Below are positions 1 to 9,864 of a stretch of DNA of 64,000 bases, one piece after another; positions within the stretch are counted from its first letter, which is position 1; each line of letters starts with the position of its first letter. The stretch spans positions 32,311 through 96,310 of the forward strand of contig NZ_JOBH01000024.1 of assembly GCF_000717745.1 (NCBI RefSeq), written 5' to 3'. The notes beneath the pieces are model-generated. The model was given only the letters and a program-made list of their open reading frames with translations. It had not been told where the DNA came from and did not search any database. The DNA is from Streptomyces violens (GTDB taxonomy: Bacteria > Actinomycetota > Actinomycetes > Streptomycetales > Streptomycetaceae). Position numbers and translations under genes: made by a program.

Positions 1-433
1 TCCGGCCGAGCTCGGCCAGCGTCTCGACGTTGCCCGCCGCCTTGTGCCCGAAGCGGAAGTTGGGGCCTTCCACGACGAGCCGGGCGTGCAACTTGTCCAC
101 CAGTACCTTCACGACGAAGTCGGCGGGTGCCAGCTTCGAGAACTCCTTGGTGAAGGGGAGGATCAGCACGGCGTCCACGCCCAGTTCGGCCATCAGCTCG
201 GCCCGCCGGTGGTGCGGCGCGAGCAGCGGCGGGTGCGTGCCGGGCCGGACGACCTCGCTGGGGTGCGGGTCGAAGGTGACCGCCACGGCCGGTACGCCCA
301 GCTCGCGGGCGCGCGCCACGGCCTTGCCGAGGATCAGCTGATGTCCGCGGTGTACGCCGTCGTAGGAGCCGATGGTGACGACGCTGCGCCCCCAGCCCTC
401 GGGGATGTCCTCCAAGCCACGCCAGCGCTGCAC
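1..433 (-). CDS. ribF: Bifunctional riboflavin kinase/FAD synthetase, N-terminal part
   Basis: Cytosolic enzyme that phosphorylates riboflavin to FMN and adenylylates FMN to FAD. Only the N-terminal 144 or so codons lie in the window; the gene runs off the left edge. Reading down from a GTG at 433, the protein begins MQRWRGLEDIPEGWG and carries the nucleotidyltransferase motifs of the FAD-synthetase half: a GxYDGVHRGHQ stretch near residue 25, then VTFDPHP near residue 50, and later VEGPNFRFGHKA. The riboflavin kinase domain would lie outside the window. No open frame with a normal start is longer in this reading, and the GTG fits the family N-terminus. The gene is codirectional with the large NTPase gene upstream. 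The family assignment is firm; the full length cannot be judged. Confidence 0.93.
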   Translation of the reverse strand, partial: MQRWRGLEDIPEGWGRSVVTIGSYDGVHRGHQLILGKAVARARELGVPAVAVTFDPHPSEVVRPGTHPPLLAPHHRRAELMAELGVDAVLILPFTKEFSKLAPADFVVKVLVDKLHARLVVEGPNFRFGHKAAGNVETLAELGR

Positions 434-615
434 TGTGCCCGCTCCTTGCCCGAACTCTTGTCTGTTCACTACACCGATACGGCATTGCGCAGGTCTAAGA
501 CTGCCATGCCGGACGGTGTGGTTCGCGCGAAGGGTGGGCTCACCTCGGTCGCCCGCGCGGGGAGCGGCCGATGAGCGCAGGCGGGGCCGGGTGCGTGGCG
601 GGATGCCGACACGGG

Positions 616-3600
616 TCAGGCCGGGTGCGGGGCGCCCTGGGAGGGCGTGCGGACGGCGCCGTGCGCCATGGGGCGGCTGGGGGCGGGGAGGTTGGCGGGG
701 GGCGCGGCCGGGGGGCGGGGGCCGAGCATGGCGCGGGCGCTGGGGCCGACGATCGCGGCCCATTCCGCGGGGGCCGCGGCCAGCCATGTCCGTACCATCG
801 CGGCGAAGTCCGGCAGCAGACGGCCGAGCTCGACCAGCCGGCGGTCGAAGCGGGCCGCGCCTTCGAGGGTCCGGACGTGCAACAGGCCGGTGCGGTGCAC
901 GAGATCCCGGGTCTGCGCCTCGGGGCGGCGCGCTGCGCCCTGCGCGGCCGCGCACAGCAGCGCGTCCAGCACGGTGGCGTCGGGCGCGGCAGGCTTGCGC
1001 TCGCGCTCCAGCAGGACGTCCAGGAGTTCCTGGCGGAGCGGGCGGGAGGCGGTGCTGCCGGTCCCGGCCAGTACGGGCACGAGCGCGCACCGCACCGGCG
1101 CGGCGTGCGCGGTCAGCAGCCGGACGGCGAGCGGGTGGAGCACGGAGCGGGCGCCGGGCCCGGCCTCCAGACGGTGGTCGACGAAGTCCGCGACGTGGCG
1201 GGCGGCCGTCCAGGGGAAACGGATGGCGTACTCGTCCACGAGGGCGGCGGCGCGCCGGGCGAGCGCGGGGGTCGAGACGCCGGCGAGCGTACGGAGCACG
1301 GCTTCGGCGCCGGCGGGCTCGCCGCGGCCGTCCTCGGCGTCACTGGGCTCGCCACCGAGAGCGCCCTCGGGCGCCCCGCCACCCGTGGCCATGGATTTTC
1401 CGGCGCGCGCGGGCGTCCTGCGCAGCCGGGTCTGGAAGGCGGCGAGTACGGGCTCCGGGTGGCTGGTGAGCGCGGCGGTGAACGCGGCGGGCGGCAGCGC
1501 GGGGTCGCCCGCCATGAAGCCCGCCAGCGCCCGGTCCAGGTACCGGGAACGGGTGGCCCGGTCGCCGACGAGCAGGGCCAGCGCGGCTCCGTGGACGCCC
1601 GCGTCGCCCGGCCGGTCGAGGAGGGTACGGGCGGCCTGCCGCAGCAGTTCGCGGTCCGCGTCGGTGGCGGCGTGTGCGGCGACGACCAGCGCGTACGCGG
1701 CGGCGGCCGCCCGGCGCGCGGGCCGGTCGTCGCGCGCCCAGCGGTCCACGGCGCGGCAGAGCGCGGCGGGCTCGTCCTCGGCGAGCGCGGTGAGGAGCTC
1801 GTCGGCGCGGGGGTGCGCGGCGGCGGCGAGCGCCTCGGTGAGGCCGTCGGTGGCGCGCCGGCGGTGGGTGTGCAGCAGGGCCTGGGCGGCCGCCGCGACG
1901 GTGGGTTCCTGGGGCGGCCCGGCCTCGCCACCGGGCCGTACGGCACTCCGGCCGCGCTGCAACGGACGCTCGTCGTCGAACCAGCGGCACAGCAGCGGCT
2001 GTACCCGCCGGGGATCGGCACACAGCAGCGCCGCCGCGAGCCCGAGGAAGCGGGGGCCCGGGGCGGCGGCGCACTCGGCGGAGGCCGTCCCGCCTTCGTA
2101 CGCCGTCCCGACCGCGTCCGCCGCCGCGTTCTCCGGCGGCGGGCCGTCGGCCGGCAGCAGGCGGCGGACGAGGTCGAGGCGGGTCGGCGGGTCCAGCGGC
2201 AGCCGCCGCCAGAACCACGGGCCGAACGCGTCGAGGCCCGTACGGTCGAAGCCGCCCGCCAGCGCCGAACGGTCCGTCACCCGGGCCGCGAGGAGATGCA
2301 GTACACGGGCGTACGGTGCGGCGTCGGGCAGCCGCAGCAGGACCTCGCCGAGCAGGTGCTCGGCCCACCACCGGGCGTCCCGCGCCGAGGCATCGGCCGC
2401 TCCCCCGCCGGGTCCCGTCCGCTCGCCGCGCTTCCCGGCCGGCGCCGTGACCACCTCCGCCAGCCCCTCCAGCCTGCGGCCCAGCGCTTCGGGGCCGGCG
2501 CGGCGGCCGAGGAGCAGCAGGGCCTGGACCACGGGGCCGATGCGGTGCCGCGGTACGGCGGGCGGAGCGGCGGCGACGGGCGGCCGGCCGGTGCCGCCCC
2601 GGGCCGGCCCGTGCACCAGCGCGTCCAGCGTCTCGTCCACGTCGAGGTGCGTGCCCTGCAGCCAGTCGGCGAACTCTTCGTGCGGGAAGCGGTAGCCGGC
2701 GCCGGCCGGCACCAGCAGCCCTTCGGCGAGTACCGCGGACGCCCAGCCCGTACGCCATGGGAACAGCTCGTCGAACGACGCGCGGTCCAGTTCGCCGCGG
2801 CCGGGGCCGAGGCAGCGGCGGGCCGCCTCGTGGGCGCGGCCGGCGACCCGCGCGGCCGACCGGCGCACGTCCGCGCCGCGCGCCCCGGGCGCCCGCCCGG
2901 CCCCTGACGCCCGGGCCGGCTCCGCCAGCCGTTGCGCGACGCGCAGGCACAGCAGGTCCAGGTAGCCGCCGAAGATCTCGTGCCGGTGGGGCGTGCCCAT
3001 TCCGCGCGCGTCCTCGCCCGCGGCGACCAGGGACGTCCGTACCTCGGTCAGCAGCCGCAGGGCCAGCGGGTGGCCGGCGTCCGCGGTGGTCAGCGCGCCG
3101 GCCGGCAGGCCGTACCGGGCACGCGCCCGGGCCGCCTCGCGCGGCGCCAGGTCACCGAGGCGTACGCAGGGCGGCAGCGTGCCGGCCGGTGCGCCGGGCG
3201 GGGTCACCGCCGGGTGGCGCGGCCGGTGCAGGAAGGCGGCGGGGAAGAGGGCCCCGGCGGTCTCCCAGTACTCGGGGCGGCAGGCGACGATCAGCCGGGC
3301 ACCGGCACCGTGCAGCCATTCCGCGGTGTCGCGGGTCCAGTCGGCGAGCCGCTCCGCGAGGTCCGGCGGCAGCTCCTCGGGGCCGTCGAGCAGGACCAGG
3401 AGGGGGCGCCCGGCCGCCCGCGCGAGCCCGGCCACCTCGTCGGGCGTGGCGGCCGCGGGGTCGCCCGGGGCCGGCCCCGAGGCGCTGAGCACCCGGCCCG
3501 CCGACCGCAGCGCCCGCCCCACCGCGTCCCGCAGCCCCCGGTCGGCGGCCCGCAGGTCGGCGCCGCGGAGCCGGAGGGTGGGCGCGGGCGCGGCGGCCCG

Positions 3601-4647
3601 CGCGCGGCGGGCGGCGAGCGCGGCCAGTTCCGTGCTGCGCCCGGTGCCGGGCTCGCCGACGAGGGCGAGGACCCGCGCCGCCGGGCCGCTCACCGGAGTA
3701 CCCACCGCACCGGCACCCGGGGCGTCCACCGCACCGGCACCCGGCTCGCCCGCCGACGCACACACCCCGAACGCGGTGAACTCCTCCGCCACCTCGGGCC
3801 GTTCGACCGGCTCCCGCCACGGACCGGGGCCGCCCGCCGTCCCCATGGCGGTCGTGGTGAGGGCCAGCACACCGGCCAGGTTGAGGTCCGGGCCGTACGC
3901 GGGAACGGTCGCGGCGTTACGGGCCAGCAGCGCGGCGAGCGGCCCCCGCGGATCGGCCGCCGCCGCGGCGTGCAGCGGAATCGCGAACCCGCGCGGCACG
4001 GCCTCCCCCTGCACGTACGGCAGCAGTACCCCCGTACTCCCCGCCGGCCGCCCGCAGTGCAGTGCCGTGCCCACCACGGCCAGTACCGCCCCCGTTCCGG
4101 CGTCGGTCACCAGCCCGCCGACGGCCGGGCCGCCCAGCCGCAGTGCCTCGCCGGCCGGCCCGGGTACGGCCAGCTCGATCGCGTCGGGCAGGTGGTGGCG
4201 GCGGTCGGTCGCGGTGTAGACGACGGCAGCGCGCCCCACGACGCGCGCCACCGGCACGCCCGCCCGCTCCCCTGACGACCCGGCCCGCTCCGCCAGCACC
4301 CCCGCCCGGTCCCCCTGCGCACCGTCCCGGTCCCCGTCCACGTACAGCCGTACCTCCGTCCCCGGCCCCGGGCGCCCCGCGGCGACCGGGAGCGGCGGCA
4401 GGCCGAGGCCGGTGGTCCGGACGAGGGCGAGGCCGGACTCCGGGAGCGGGGTGACGGCGTCCGCGCCGACCGCGCAGGTCCGCCCGGCCGCGCCCTCCAG
4501 GACCAGGCGGGCCAGCCCGTCGACCGCTTCGTGGCTGGTCAGCAGGGTGCCGTCGGGGTCGGCGAGGAAGCCCGTGCCGCGCGGCCGCCCCGCCAGATCG
4601 CGGATGCGCACCAGCGCCTCCGCCGCGTCGGCCGCCTGCACCACCAT
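616..4647 (-). CDS. Large NACHT/STAND-like NTPase with N-terminal trypsin-like (probably inactive) domain
   Basis: Protein of 1343 residues. Residues 1-225 look like a trypsin-like (S1C) fold: GTGFLADPDGTLLTSHEAV holds the expected active His (about 39) and the domain ends with GFAIP. The usual Asp position reads PESGLALV and the GxSGGP nucleophile loop reads GPAVGGLV, so Asp and Ser appear to be missing. Next comes a P-loop NTPase: Walker A GEPGTGRST near 330, Walker B LLVLLDGPEE near 416, then LIVACRPEYW, typical of NACHT-type NTPases. The remaining 850 residues are Ala/Leu/Arg-rich and probably helical repeats. I chose the ATG at 4647 because GGGAGG lies 7-8 nt upstream; an in-frame start at 4692 has no such site. 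The gene sits between truB and ribF and is transcribed with them, but after the truB terminator. Such architectures occur in signalling and anti-phage proteins; the role here is unknown. Confidence 0.8.
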   Translation of the reverse strand: MVVQAADAAEALVRIRDLAGRPRGTGFLADPDGTLLTSHEAVDGLARLVLEGAAGRTCAVGADAVTPLPESGLALVRTTGLGLPPLPVAAGRPGPGTEVRLYVDGDRDGAQGDRAGVLAERAGSSGERAGVPVARVVGRAAVVYTATDRRHHLPDAIELAVPGPAGEALRLGGPAVGGLVTDAGTGAVLAVVGTALHCGRPAGSTGVLLPYVQGEAVPRGFAIPLHAAAAADPRGPLAALLARNAATVPAYGPDLNLAGVLALTTTAMGTAGGPGPWREPVERPEVAEEFTAFGVCASAGEPGAGAVDAPGAGAVGTPVSGPAARVLALVGEPGTGRSTELAALAARRARAAAPAPTLRLRGADLRAADRGLRDAVGRALRSAGRVLSASGPAPGDPAAATPDEVAGLARAAGRPLLVLLDGPEELPPDLAERLADWTRDTAEWLHGAGARLIVACRPEYWETAGALFPAAFLHRPRHPAVTPPGAPAGTLPPCVRLGDLAPREAARARARYGLPAGALTTADAGHPLALRLLTEVRTSLVAAGEDARGMGTPHRHEIFGGYLDLLCLRVAQRLAEPARASGAGRAPGARGADVRRSAARVAGRAHEAARRCLGPGRGELDRASFDELFPWRTGWASAVLAEGLLVPAGAGYRFPHEEFADWLQGTHLDVDETLDALVHGPARGGTGRPPVAAAPPAVPRHRIGPVVQALLLLGRRAGPEALGRRLEGLAEVVTAPAGKRGERTGPGGGAADASARDARWWAEHLLGEVLLRLPDAAPYARVLHLLAARVTDRSALAGGFDRTGLDAFGPWFWRRLPLDPPTRLDLVRRLLPADGPPPENAAADAVGTAYEGGTASAECAAAPGPRFLGLAAALLCADPRRVQPLLCRWFDDERPLQRGRSAVRPGGEAGPPQEPTVAAAAQALLHTHRRRATDGLTEALAAAAHPRADELLTALAEDEPAALCRAVDRWARDDRPARRAAAAAYALVVAAHAATDADRELLRQAARTLLDRPGDAGVHGAALALLVGDRATRSRYLDRALAGFMAGDPALPPAAFTAALTSHPEPVLAAFQTRLRRTPARAGKSMATGGGAPEGALGGEPSDAEDGRGEPAGAEAVLRTLAGVSTPALARRAAALVDEYAIRFPWTAARHVADFVDHRLEAGPGARSVLHPLAVRLLTAHAAPVRCALVPVLAGTGSTASRPLRQELLDVLLERERKPAAPDATVLDALLCAAAQGAARRPEAQTRDLVHRTGLLHVRTLEGAARFDRRLVELGRLLPDFAAMVRTWLAAAPAEWAAIVGPSARAMLGPRPPAAPPANLPAPSRPMAHGAVRTPSQGAPHPA

Positions 4648-4848
4648 CGCCGTACCTCCCGCCGTCGCCGAAGATCCGGGTCCGCGCGCCACTCACCTCG
4701 GGCGACGCGCGTACCGGGTCATTTCGACCGTAGGCAGCCGGTGATCGTCCTGGACAGGGCGCATGACCAACGCGCCCCCGTCCACGCCCGCGGTTCGCTC
4801 CGAGCGCCCGCCCGATGGGGTGAATACGCGGGCGCCCCGAAGACGACT

Positions 4849-4880
4849 GCGTCCCGTGAGCCCTCGGGCTCACGGGACGC
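4849..4880 (-). terminator. Terminator after truB
   Basis: Perfect 14-bp stem (4849-4862 with 4867-4880) and a CTCG loop, just past the truB stop codon. It has no U-tract, which is common in high-GC actinomycetes. It closes the rbfA-truB unit and separates it from the large NTPase gene. Confidence 0.8.
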
Positions 4881-4903
4881 GGACACGGCACATCACGGGG
4901 ACG

Positions 4904-5830
4904 TCAGACGAAGACCGCCAGGCTCTTCGCCTTGCCGCCCTTGTTCTCCAGCAGCGCGAGGAACGTGCCGTCCGGCGCGAACGCGGCGACCGCGCCGTCC
5001 GTGTCGAAGAGCGGCATCGGGATGCGCGCGCCGTTGCCGAGCAGCTTGGCCTGCTGCGCGGTGACGTCCCAGCGCGGGAACGCCGCGGCCGCCGCCTCGC
5101 CGATCGGCATGATCGGCAGACCGCTGCCCTCGGGCTCGTCCACGGCCGCCTGGAGCTGCTCCAGCGTGCGCGCCTTGTCGAGCTTGTACGGGCCGACGCG
5201 GGTGCGGCGCAGCGCCGTGAGGTGCCCGCCGACGCCCAGGCCCGCACCGAGGTCACGGGCGAGCGCGCGGATGTACGTACCGGAGGAGCACTCCACGGAG
5301 ACCAGCAGGTCGGTGACGGGGGTGCCGTCCTCGGCCTCGGTCTCGTGGACGGAGTGCAGCACGAAGGAGGAGACGGTGACCGGGCGGGCCGGAATCTCCA
5401 CCTCTTCGCCGCCGCGCACCCGCGCGTAGGACCGCTTGCCGTCGATCTTGATGGCGCTGACCTTGGACGGCACCTGCATGATGGCGCCGCTCAGCTCCGC
5501 GATCCCGGCCTCGATGGCGGCCCGGTCCACGTCCTTCGCGCCCTTGGACTCGGTGATTTCGCCCTCGGCGTCGTCGGTGACGGTGGTCTGGCCGAGCCGG
5601 ACCGTGCCGACGTACTCCTTCTCCGTCAGCGCGAGGTGGCCGAGCAGCTTCGTGGCGCGCTCGACACCGAGGACGAGCACGCCGGTCGCCATCGGGTCCA
5701 GCGTGCCGGCGTGCCCGATGCGGCGGGTGCGGGCCATGCCGCGCATCTTCGCCACGACGTCGTGCGAGGTGAAGCCGGCCGGCTTGTCGACGATGACAAG
5801 ACCGTCCGGCGGGGTGACCTTCTGCTTCAT
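4904..5830 (-). CDS. truB: tRNA pseudouridine(55) synthase TruB
   Basis: Converts U55 of the tRNA T-loop to pseudouridine. The 308-residue protein starts MKQKVTPPDGLVIVDKPAG, and GHAGTLDPMATGVL near residue 40 contains the catalytic Asp of the TruB family. SGTYIRALARDLG near residue 185 is the second conserved block, followed by a C-terminal PUA-like region. The start overlaps the rbfA stop as ATGA, indicating translational coupling in the nusA-infB-rbfA-truB order common in bacteria. Length and motifs are normal. Confidence 0.97.
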   Translation of the reverse strand: MKQKVTPPDGLVIVDKPAGFTSHDVVAKMRGMARTRRIGHAGTLDPMATGVLVLGVERATKLLGHLALTEKEYVGTVRLGQTTVTDDAEGEITESKGAKDVDRAAIEAGIAELSGAIMQVPSKVSAIKIDGKRSYARVRGGEEVEIPARPVTVSSFVLHSVHETEAEDGTPVTDLLVSVECSSGTYIRALARDLGAGLGVGGHLTALRRTRVGPYKLDKARTLEQLQAAVDEPEGSGLPIMPIGEAAAAAFPRWDVTAQQAKLLGNGARIPMPLFDTDGAVAAFAPDGTFLALLENKGGKAKSLAVFV

Positions 5831-6279
5831 TCGGCGGCGTTGTCCTCGTCGTCGTCCTCGCCCGGCTTGCGGTACGGGTCGGCCTCACCGGCGTAGTCGG
5901 CGCCCGAGGACACCTCGCGGACCTTGGCGTCGGAGGCCCGCGCCTTGTCCAGCAGGTCCTCGATGGTCCGGGCGTTCTCCGGGAGGGCGTCCGCCACGAA
6001 CGTCAGGGTCGGCGTGAACTTGGTGCCCGCGGCACGCCCGACCTCGGAGCGCAGGATGCCCTTGGCGCTCTCCAGTCCGGCCGCGGCGCTGGCCCGGTCC
6101 TCGTCGTCGCCGTAGACCGTGTAGAAGACCGTCGCCTCCCGCAGGTCGCCGGTGACCCGGGTGTCCGTGATGGTCACGTGCGTGCCGAGCCGCGGGTCCT
6201 TGACACCGCGCTGCAGCTTCTGGGCGACCACCTCCCGGATGAGGTCCGCCAGCCTCTTCGCCCGCGCATTGTCGGCCAC
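5827..6279 (-). CDS. rbfA: 30S ribosome-binding factor RbfA
   Basis: Small KH-like factor needed for late 16S rRNA processing and cold growth. The protein is 150 residues: MADNARAKRLADLIREVVAQ, then VKDPRLG and a VTITDTRVTGDLREATVFY core, typical of RbfA. It ends in an acidic actinobacterial tail (GEDDDEDNAAE). I place the start at the GTG at 6279 because GAAGGAGA precedes it at normal spacing. The frame stays open to 6351, but that extension is unlike the family. The gene is coupled to truB by a 4-nt overlap and lies behind a hairpin that follows ylxP. Confidence 0.95.
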   Translation of the reverse strand: MADNARAKRLADLIREVVAQKLQRGVKDPRLGTHVTITDTRVTGDLREATVFYTVYGDDEDRASAAAGLESAKGILRSEVGRAAGTKFTPTLTFVADALPENARTIEDLLDKARASDAKVREVSSGADYAGEADPYRKPGEDDDEDNAAE

Positions 6280-6335
6280 TGGTCGTCTCCTTCTAGTTTC
6301 TTTCCACCATGGTGCTTGCGGCGCCGACGGTCCGC

Positions 6336-6363
6336 ACGGCCTGCCGGTCACCCGGCAGGCCGT
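6336..6363 (-). terminator. Hairpin between ylxP and rbfA
   Basis: Perfect 12-bp stem (6336-6347 with 6352-6363) with a 4-nt loop, 4 nt after the ylxP stop codon. It probably reduces read-through from infB-ylxP into rbfA-truB. Confidence 0.65.
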
Positions 6364-6367
6364 CGCG

Positions 6368-6664
6368 TCACTCGTCGTGGTCGCCGTGGAACCGCCGCCG
6401 TACCGACAGCAGCTCCACTTCGGGACGTGCGGCGACCAGTCGCTCGCAGCGGTCCAGTACGTCTGTGAGGTGCCCCGCGTCGCCGGAGACCGCCGCCAGG
6501 CCGATCGTGACCCGGCGGTAGAGGTCCTGTTCGCCGACCTCCGCCACGCTGACCGCGTACTTGCGGTGCAGTTCGGCGACGATCGGGCGGACGACGGAGC
6601 GCTTCTCCTTCAGCGACCGTACGTCGCCGAGGAGGAGGTCGAAGGACAGCGTCCCTACGTACAT
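6368..6664 (-). CDS. DUF503 (YlxP-like) protein
   Basis: Small conserved protein of the infB-rbfA neighbourhood. The reading MYVGTLSFDLLLGDVRSLKEK followed by RSVVRPIVAEL and VAEVGEQDLYRRVTIG matches DUF503, a family with a ferredoxin-like fold and no settled function. YlxP has been linked to ribosome assembly in some bacteria. The start is taken at the ATG at 6664, where family similarity begins. The frame continues to a GTG at 6715, adding 17 residues (MPVTATPQAPRVAYPDC). Neither start has a strong ribosome site, so the N-terminus is uncertain. The gene lies between infB and rbfA on the same strand. Confidence 0.85.
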   Translation of the reverse strand: MYVGTLSFDLLLGDVRSLKEKRSVVRPIVAELHRKYAVSVAEVGEQDLYRRVTIGLAAVSGDAGHLTDVLDRCERLVAARPEVELLSVRRRFHGDHDE

Positions 6665-6729
6665 GCAGTCCGGGTAAGCCACCCGTGGGGCCTGAGGTGT
6701 AGCGGTCACTGGCACCGTACACGCAACGG

Positions 6730-6771
6730 CCGGGGCCGATCGACGGAAATTCCTCCGCCGACCGGCCCCGG
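6730..6771 (-). terminator. Hairpin after infB
   Basis: A 13-nt arm pair (6730-6742 with 6759-6771, one mismatch) with a small inner CGGA/TCCG helix, placed after the infB stop and before ylxP. It is likely a partial terminator or mRNA-stabilising hairpin. Confidence 0.55.
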
Positions 6772-6786
6772 GTCGAGTGATGCAGA

Positions 6787-9700
6787 TCAGCCGCGCGGCT
6801 TCTCGCGCATCTCGTACGTCGCGATGACGTCGTCGACCTTGATGTCGTTGAAGTTGCCGAGGTTGATACCGCCCTCGAACCCTTCGCGGATCTCGGTGAC
6901 GTCGTCCTTGAAGCGGCGCAGACCCTCGATGTTGAGGTTCTCCGCGATGACCTTGCCGTCGCGGACCAGGCGCGCCTTGGTGTTGCGCTTGACCTCGCCG
7001 GACCGGATGAGGACACCGGCGATGTTGCCCAGCTTGGACGACTTGAAGACCTCGCGGATCTCCGCCGTGCCGAGCTCGACCTCCTCGTACTCCGGCTTCA
7101 GCATGCCCTTCAGGGCCGCCTCGATCTCCTCGATCGCCTGGTAGATGACCGAGTAGTACCGGACGTCGACGCCCTCGCGCTCGGCCATCTGCGTCGCGCG
7201 GCCTTCGGCGCGGACGTTGAAGCCGATGACGATCGCGTCGGAGCCGGACGCCAGGTTGATGTCGGACTCGGTGACCGCACCCACGCCGCGGTGCAGCACG
7301 CGGATGTCGACCTCCTCGCCCACGTCGAGCTGGAGCAGCGAGCTCTCCAGGGCCTCGACCGAACCGGACGCGTCGCCCTTGATGATGAGGTTGAGCTGCT
7401 GGACCTCGCCGGCCTTGAGCACCTTGTCCAGGTCCTCGAGGGACACCCGACGGGTGCGCTTGGCGAAGGCGGCGTTGCGCTCGCGCGCCGCGCGCTTCTC
7501 GGCGATCTGACGGGCGGTGCGGTCCTCGTCGACAACCAGGAAGTTGTCGCCGGCGCCCGGCACGTTGGTCAGACCCAGCACCAGGACGGGGGTCGAGGGA
7601 CCCGCTTCCTGGACGTTGTTGCCCTTGTCGTCGAGCATCGCGCGGACTCGGCCGTACGCGTCGCCGACGACCATCGTCTCGCCGACCCGCAGGGTGCCGC
7701 GCTGGACCAGCACGGTGGCCACGGCGCCGCGGCCGCGGTCGAGGTGGGCCTCGATCGCAATACCCTGCGCGTCCTGCTCGGCGTTGGCCCGCAGGTCGAG
7801 CGAGGCGTCCGCGGTGAGGACCACGGCCTCCAGCAGGCTGTCGATGTTCTCGCCCTGCTTGGCGGAGATGTCGACGAACATGGTGTCGCCGCCGTACTCC
7901 TCGGCCACCAGACCGAACTCGGTGAGCTGGCCGCGCACCTTGGTCGGGTCGGCACCCTCGACGTCGATCTTGTTGACCGCGACCACGATCGGCACCTCGG
8001 CCGCCTTGGCGTGGTTCAGCGCCTCGATCGTCTGCGGCATCACACCGTCGTTGGCCGCCACCACGAGGATCGCGATGTCGGTCGACTTCGCACCACGGGC
8101 ACGCATGGCGGTGAACGCCTCGTGACCCGGGGTGTCGATGAAGGTGAGGCGACGCTCTTCGTCGTTGACCTCGGTCGCGACCTGGTACGCACCGATGTGC
8201 TGCGTGATGCCGCCGGCCTCGCCCGCGATGACGTTCGTCTTGCGGATCGCGTCCAGCAGTCGGGTCTTACCGTGGTCGACGTGACCCATGACGGTCACGA
8301 CCGGCGGACGGGAGACGAGCATTTCCTCGCCGCCCTCGTTCTCGCCGAACTCGATGTCGAAGGACTCGAGAAGCTCGCGGTCCTCCTCCTCCGGGCTGAC
8401 GATCTCGACGACGTAGTTCATCTCGTCGGCGAGGAGCTGCAGCGTCTCGTCGGACACCGACTGGGTCGCGGTGACCATCTCACCCAGGTTCAGCATGACC
8501 TGGACGAGCGACGCCGGGTTGGCGTTGATCTTCTCCGCGAAGTCCGTCAGCGAGGCACCGCGCGACAGGCGAACCGTCGCACCGTTGCCGCGCGGCAGCA
8601 TGATGCCGCCGACCGACGGGGCCTGCATGGCCTCGTACTCCTGACGCCTCTGCCGCTTCGACTTGCGACCGCGACGCGCGGGACCGCCGGGACGGCCGAA
8701 GGCGCCCTGCGTGCCACCACGGCCACCGGGGCCGCCGGGACGGCCACCGAAGCCGGGACGGCCGCCGAAGCCGCCGCCACCGGGACGGCCGGGAGCGCCG
8801 CCGCCACCACCGGGACGGCCGGCGAAGCCGCCGCCACCGCCACCGGGACGACCGGCGAAGCCGCCGCCGCCACCGGGACGACCGCCGCCACCCGGACGAC
8901 CGCCGCCGCCGGGACCGCGGCCACCGCCGGGGCCACCGCCGGGACGCGGGCCGGCAGCCGGACGCTGCGGCATCATGCCCGGGTTCGGACGGGCGCCGCC
9001 GCCGGGACGGGGACCGCCCTGGCCTGCGCCGCCGCCCTGCGGACGGGGCATACCGCCCGGAGTCGGACGGTTACCACCGGGAGCCTGGGGACGGGGACCG
9101 CCCTGGCCGGCACCCTGCGGGCGCGGGGCACCGCCGGGGCCACCCTGACCGCCGGGGCGCGGCGCGCCACCGGGACGGGGAGCCTGCGGACGGGCCATGC
9201 CCGTGGAGCCGCCGGAGGTGAAGGGGTTGTTGCCCGGACGCGGGCCCTGGGGGCGGTTGCCGCCGGGGCGCGGAGCACCCTGACGGTCGCCACCGGGACG
9301 CGGGCCACGGTCGCCGCGGCCCTGACGCTCCTGACCGGGGCCCTGACGCTCCTGGCCGGGGCCGGGACGGCCCGGACGCGGGCCGGGGGTCGCACCGCCG
9401 GGCTTGGGAGCCTGGGGCGCGGCCGGCGGAGCCTGGAACTCGGGCTGCGCGGGCGCGGCCGGAGCGGGCTTGGGAGCCGGCTTCGGGCCGGGCGTGGGAC
9501 GCGGGCCCGGAGCGGGCGCCGCGGGAGAGGAGGGGGTGCTGCTCTTCGGCGCCTCGGGGGCGGCCGGAGCCGCGGGGCCCGGCTTGGGGGCACCCGGCTT
9601 CGGAGCAGCAGGACGGGCCGCCTGCGCCGGAGAGGGCGCGGACGGCTTGGCGGGCGCAGACTTGCGCGGCGCCGAGGGCTTGCCAGAGGCACGGCCGTTG

Positions 9701-9864
9701 CCGTTGCCTGCCTGGAAAGCGTCGGTCAGCTTGCGAACAACCGGCGCCTCGATCGTCGAGGACGCCGAACGGACGAATTCACCAAGTTCTTGGAGCTTGG
9801 CCATGACGACCTTGCTCTCAACGCCGAACTCCTTGGCGAGTTCGTATACCCGGACCTTAGCCAC
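6787..9864 (-). CDS. infB: Translation initiation factor IF-2
   Basis: GTPase that brings initiator tRNA to the 30S subunit and promotes subunit joining. The protein is 1025 residues. An IF2N helix domain ([17 protein letters not shown]) is followed by a long Pro/Ala/Gly-rich linker (about 60-395) with repeated GRPGGGG and FAGRPGG units. A second IF2N-like segment follows ([20 protein letters not shown]). The GTPase domain has G1 GHVDHGKT near 526, G3 DTPGH near 577 and NKID near 631, and the C-terminal beta-barrel domains end with EMREKPRG. The extended Gly-rich linker is typical of Streptomyces IF2 and explains the length. The ATG at 9864 has GAAGGAG upstream. It follows ylxR in the nusA operon. 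Confidence 0.97.
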   Translation of the reverse strand: MAKVRVYELAKEFGVESKVVMAKLQELGEFVRSASSTIEAPVVRKLTDAFQAGNGNGRASGKPSAPRKSAPAKPSAPSPAQAARPAAPKPGAPKPGPAAPAAPEAPKSSTPSSPAAPAPGPRPTPGPKPAPKPAPAAPAQPEFQAPPAAPQAPKPGGATPGPRPGRPGPGQERQGPGQERQGRGDRGPRPGGDRQGAPRPGGNRPQGPRPGNNPFTSGGSTGMARPQAPRPGGAPRPGGQGGPGGAPRPQGAGQGGPRPQAPGGNRPTPGGMPRPQGGGAGQGGPRPGGGARPNPGMMPQRPAAGPRPGGGPGGGRGPGGGGRPGGGGRPGGGGGFAGRPGGGGGGFAGRPGGGGGAPGRPGGGGFGGRPGFGGRPGGPGGRGGTQGAFGRPGGPARRGRKSKRQRRQEYEAMQAPSVGGIMLPRGNGATVRLSRGASLTDFAEKINANPASLVQVMLNLGEMVTATQSVSDETLQLLADEMNYVVEIVSPEEEDRELLESFDIEFGENEGGEEMLVSRPPVVTVMGHVDHGKTRLLDAIRKTNVIAGEAGGITQHIGAYQVATEVNDEERRLTFIDTPGHEAFTAMRARGAKSTDIAILVVAANDGVMPQTIEALNHAKAAEVPIVVAVNKIDVEGADPTKVRGQLTEFGLVAEEYGGDTMFVDISAKQGENIDSLLEAVVLTADASLDLRANAEQDAQGIAIEAHLDRGRGAVATVLVQRGTLRVGETMVVGDAYGRVRAMLDDKGNNVQEAGPSTPVLVLGLTNVPGAGDNFLVVDEDRTARQIAEKRAARERNAAFAKRTRRVSLEDLDKVLKAGEVQQLNLIIKGDASGSVEALESSLLQLDVGEEVDIRVLHRGVGAVTESDINLASGSDAIVIGFNVRAEGRATQMAEREGVDVRYYSVIYQAIEEIEAALKGMLKPEYEEVELGTAEIREVFKSSKLGNIAGVLIRSGEVKRNTKARLVRDGKVIAENLNIEGLRRFKDDVTEIREGFEGGINLGNFNDIKVDDVIATYEMREKPRG

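Noticed and set aside
571..2907. Long plus-strand open frames opposite the NACHT-like gene (778 and 682 codons)
   Set aside because: They are antisense frames with Arg/Ala/Gly-biased sequence, no domain and no ribosome site. High-GC codon bias keeps such frames open.
616..4647. A complete anti-phage defence operon around the NACHT-like gene
   Set aside because: Neighbours are ribF and truB; no companion effector, methylase or nuclease gene is present, so a defence role stays speculative.
8690..9180. Repeats in infB considered as CRISPR or minisatellite
   Set aside because: The repeats are in frame with IF2 and encode its Gly-rich linker. There are no unique spacers of constant length.
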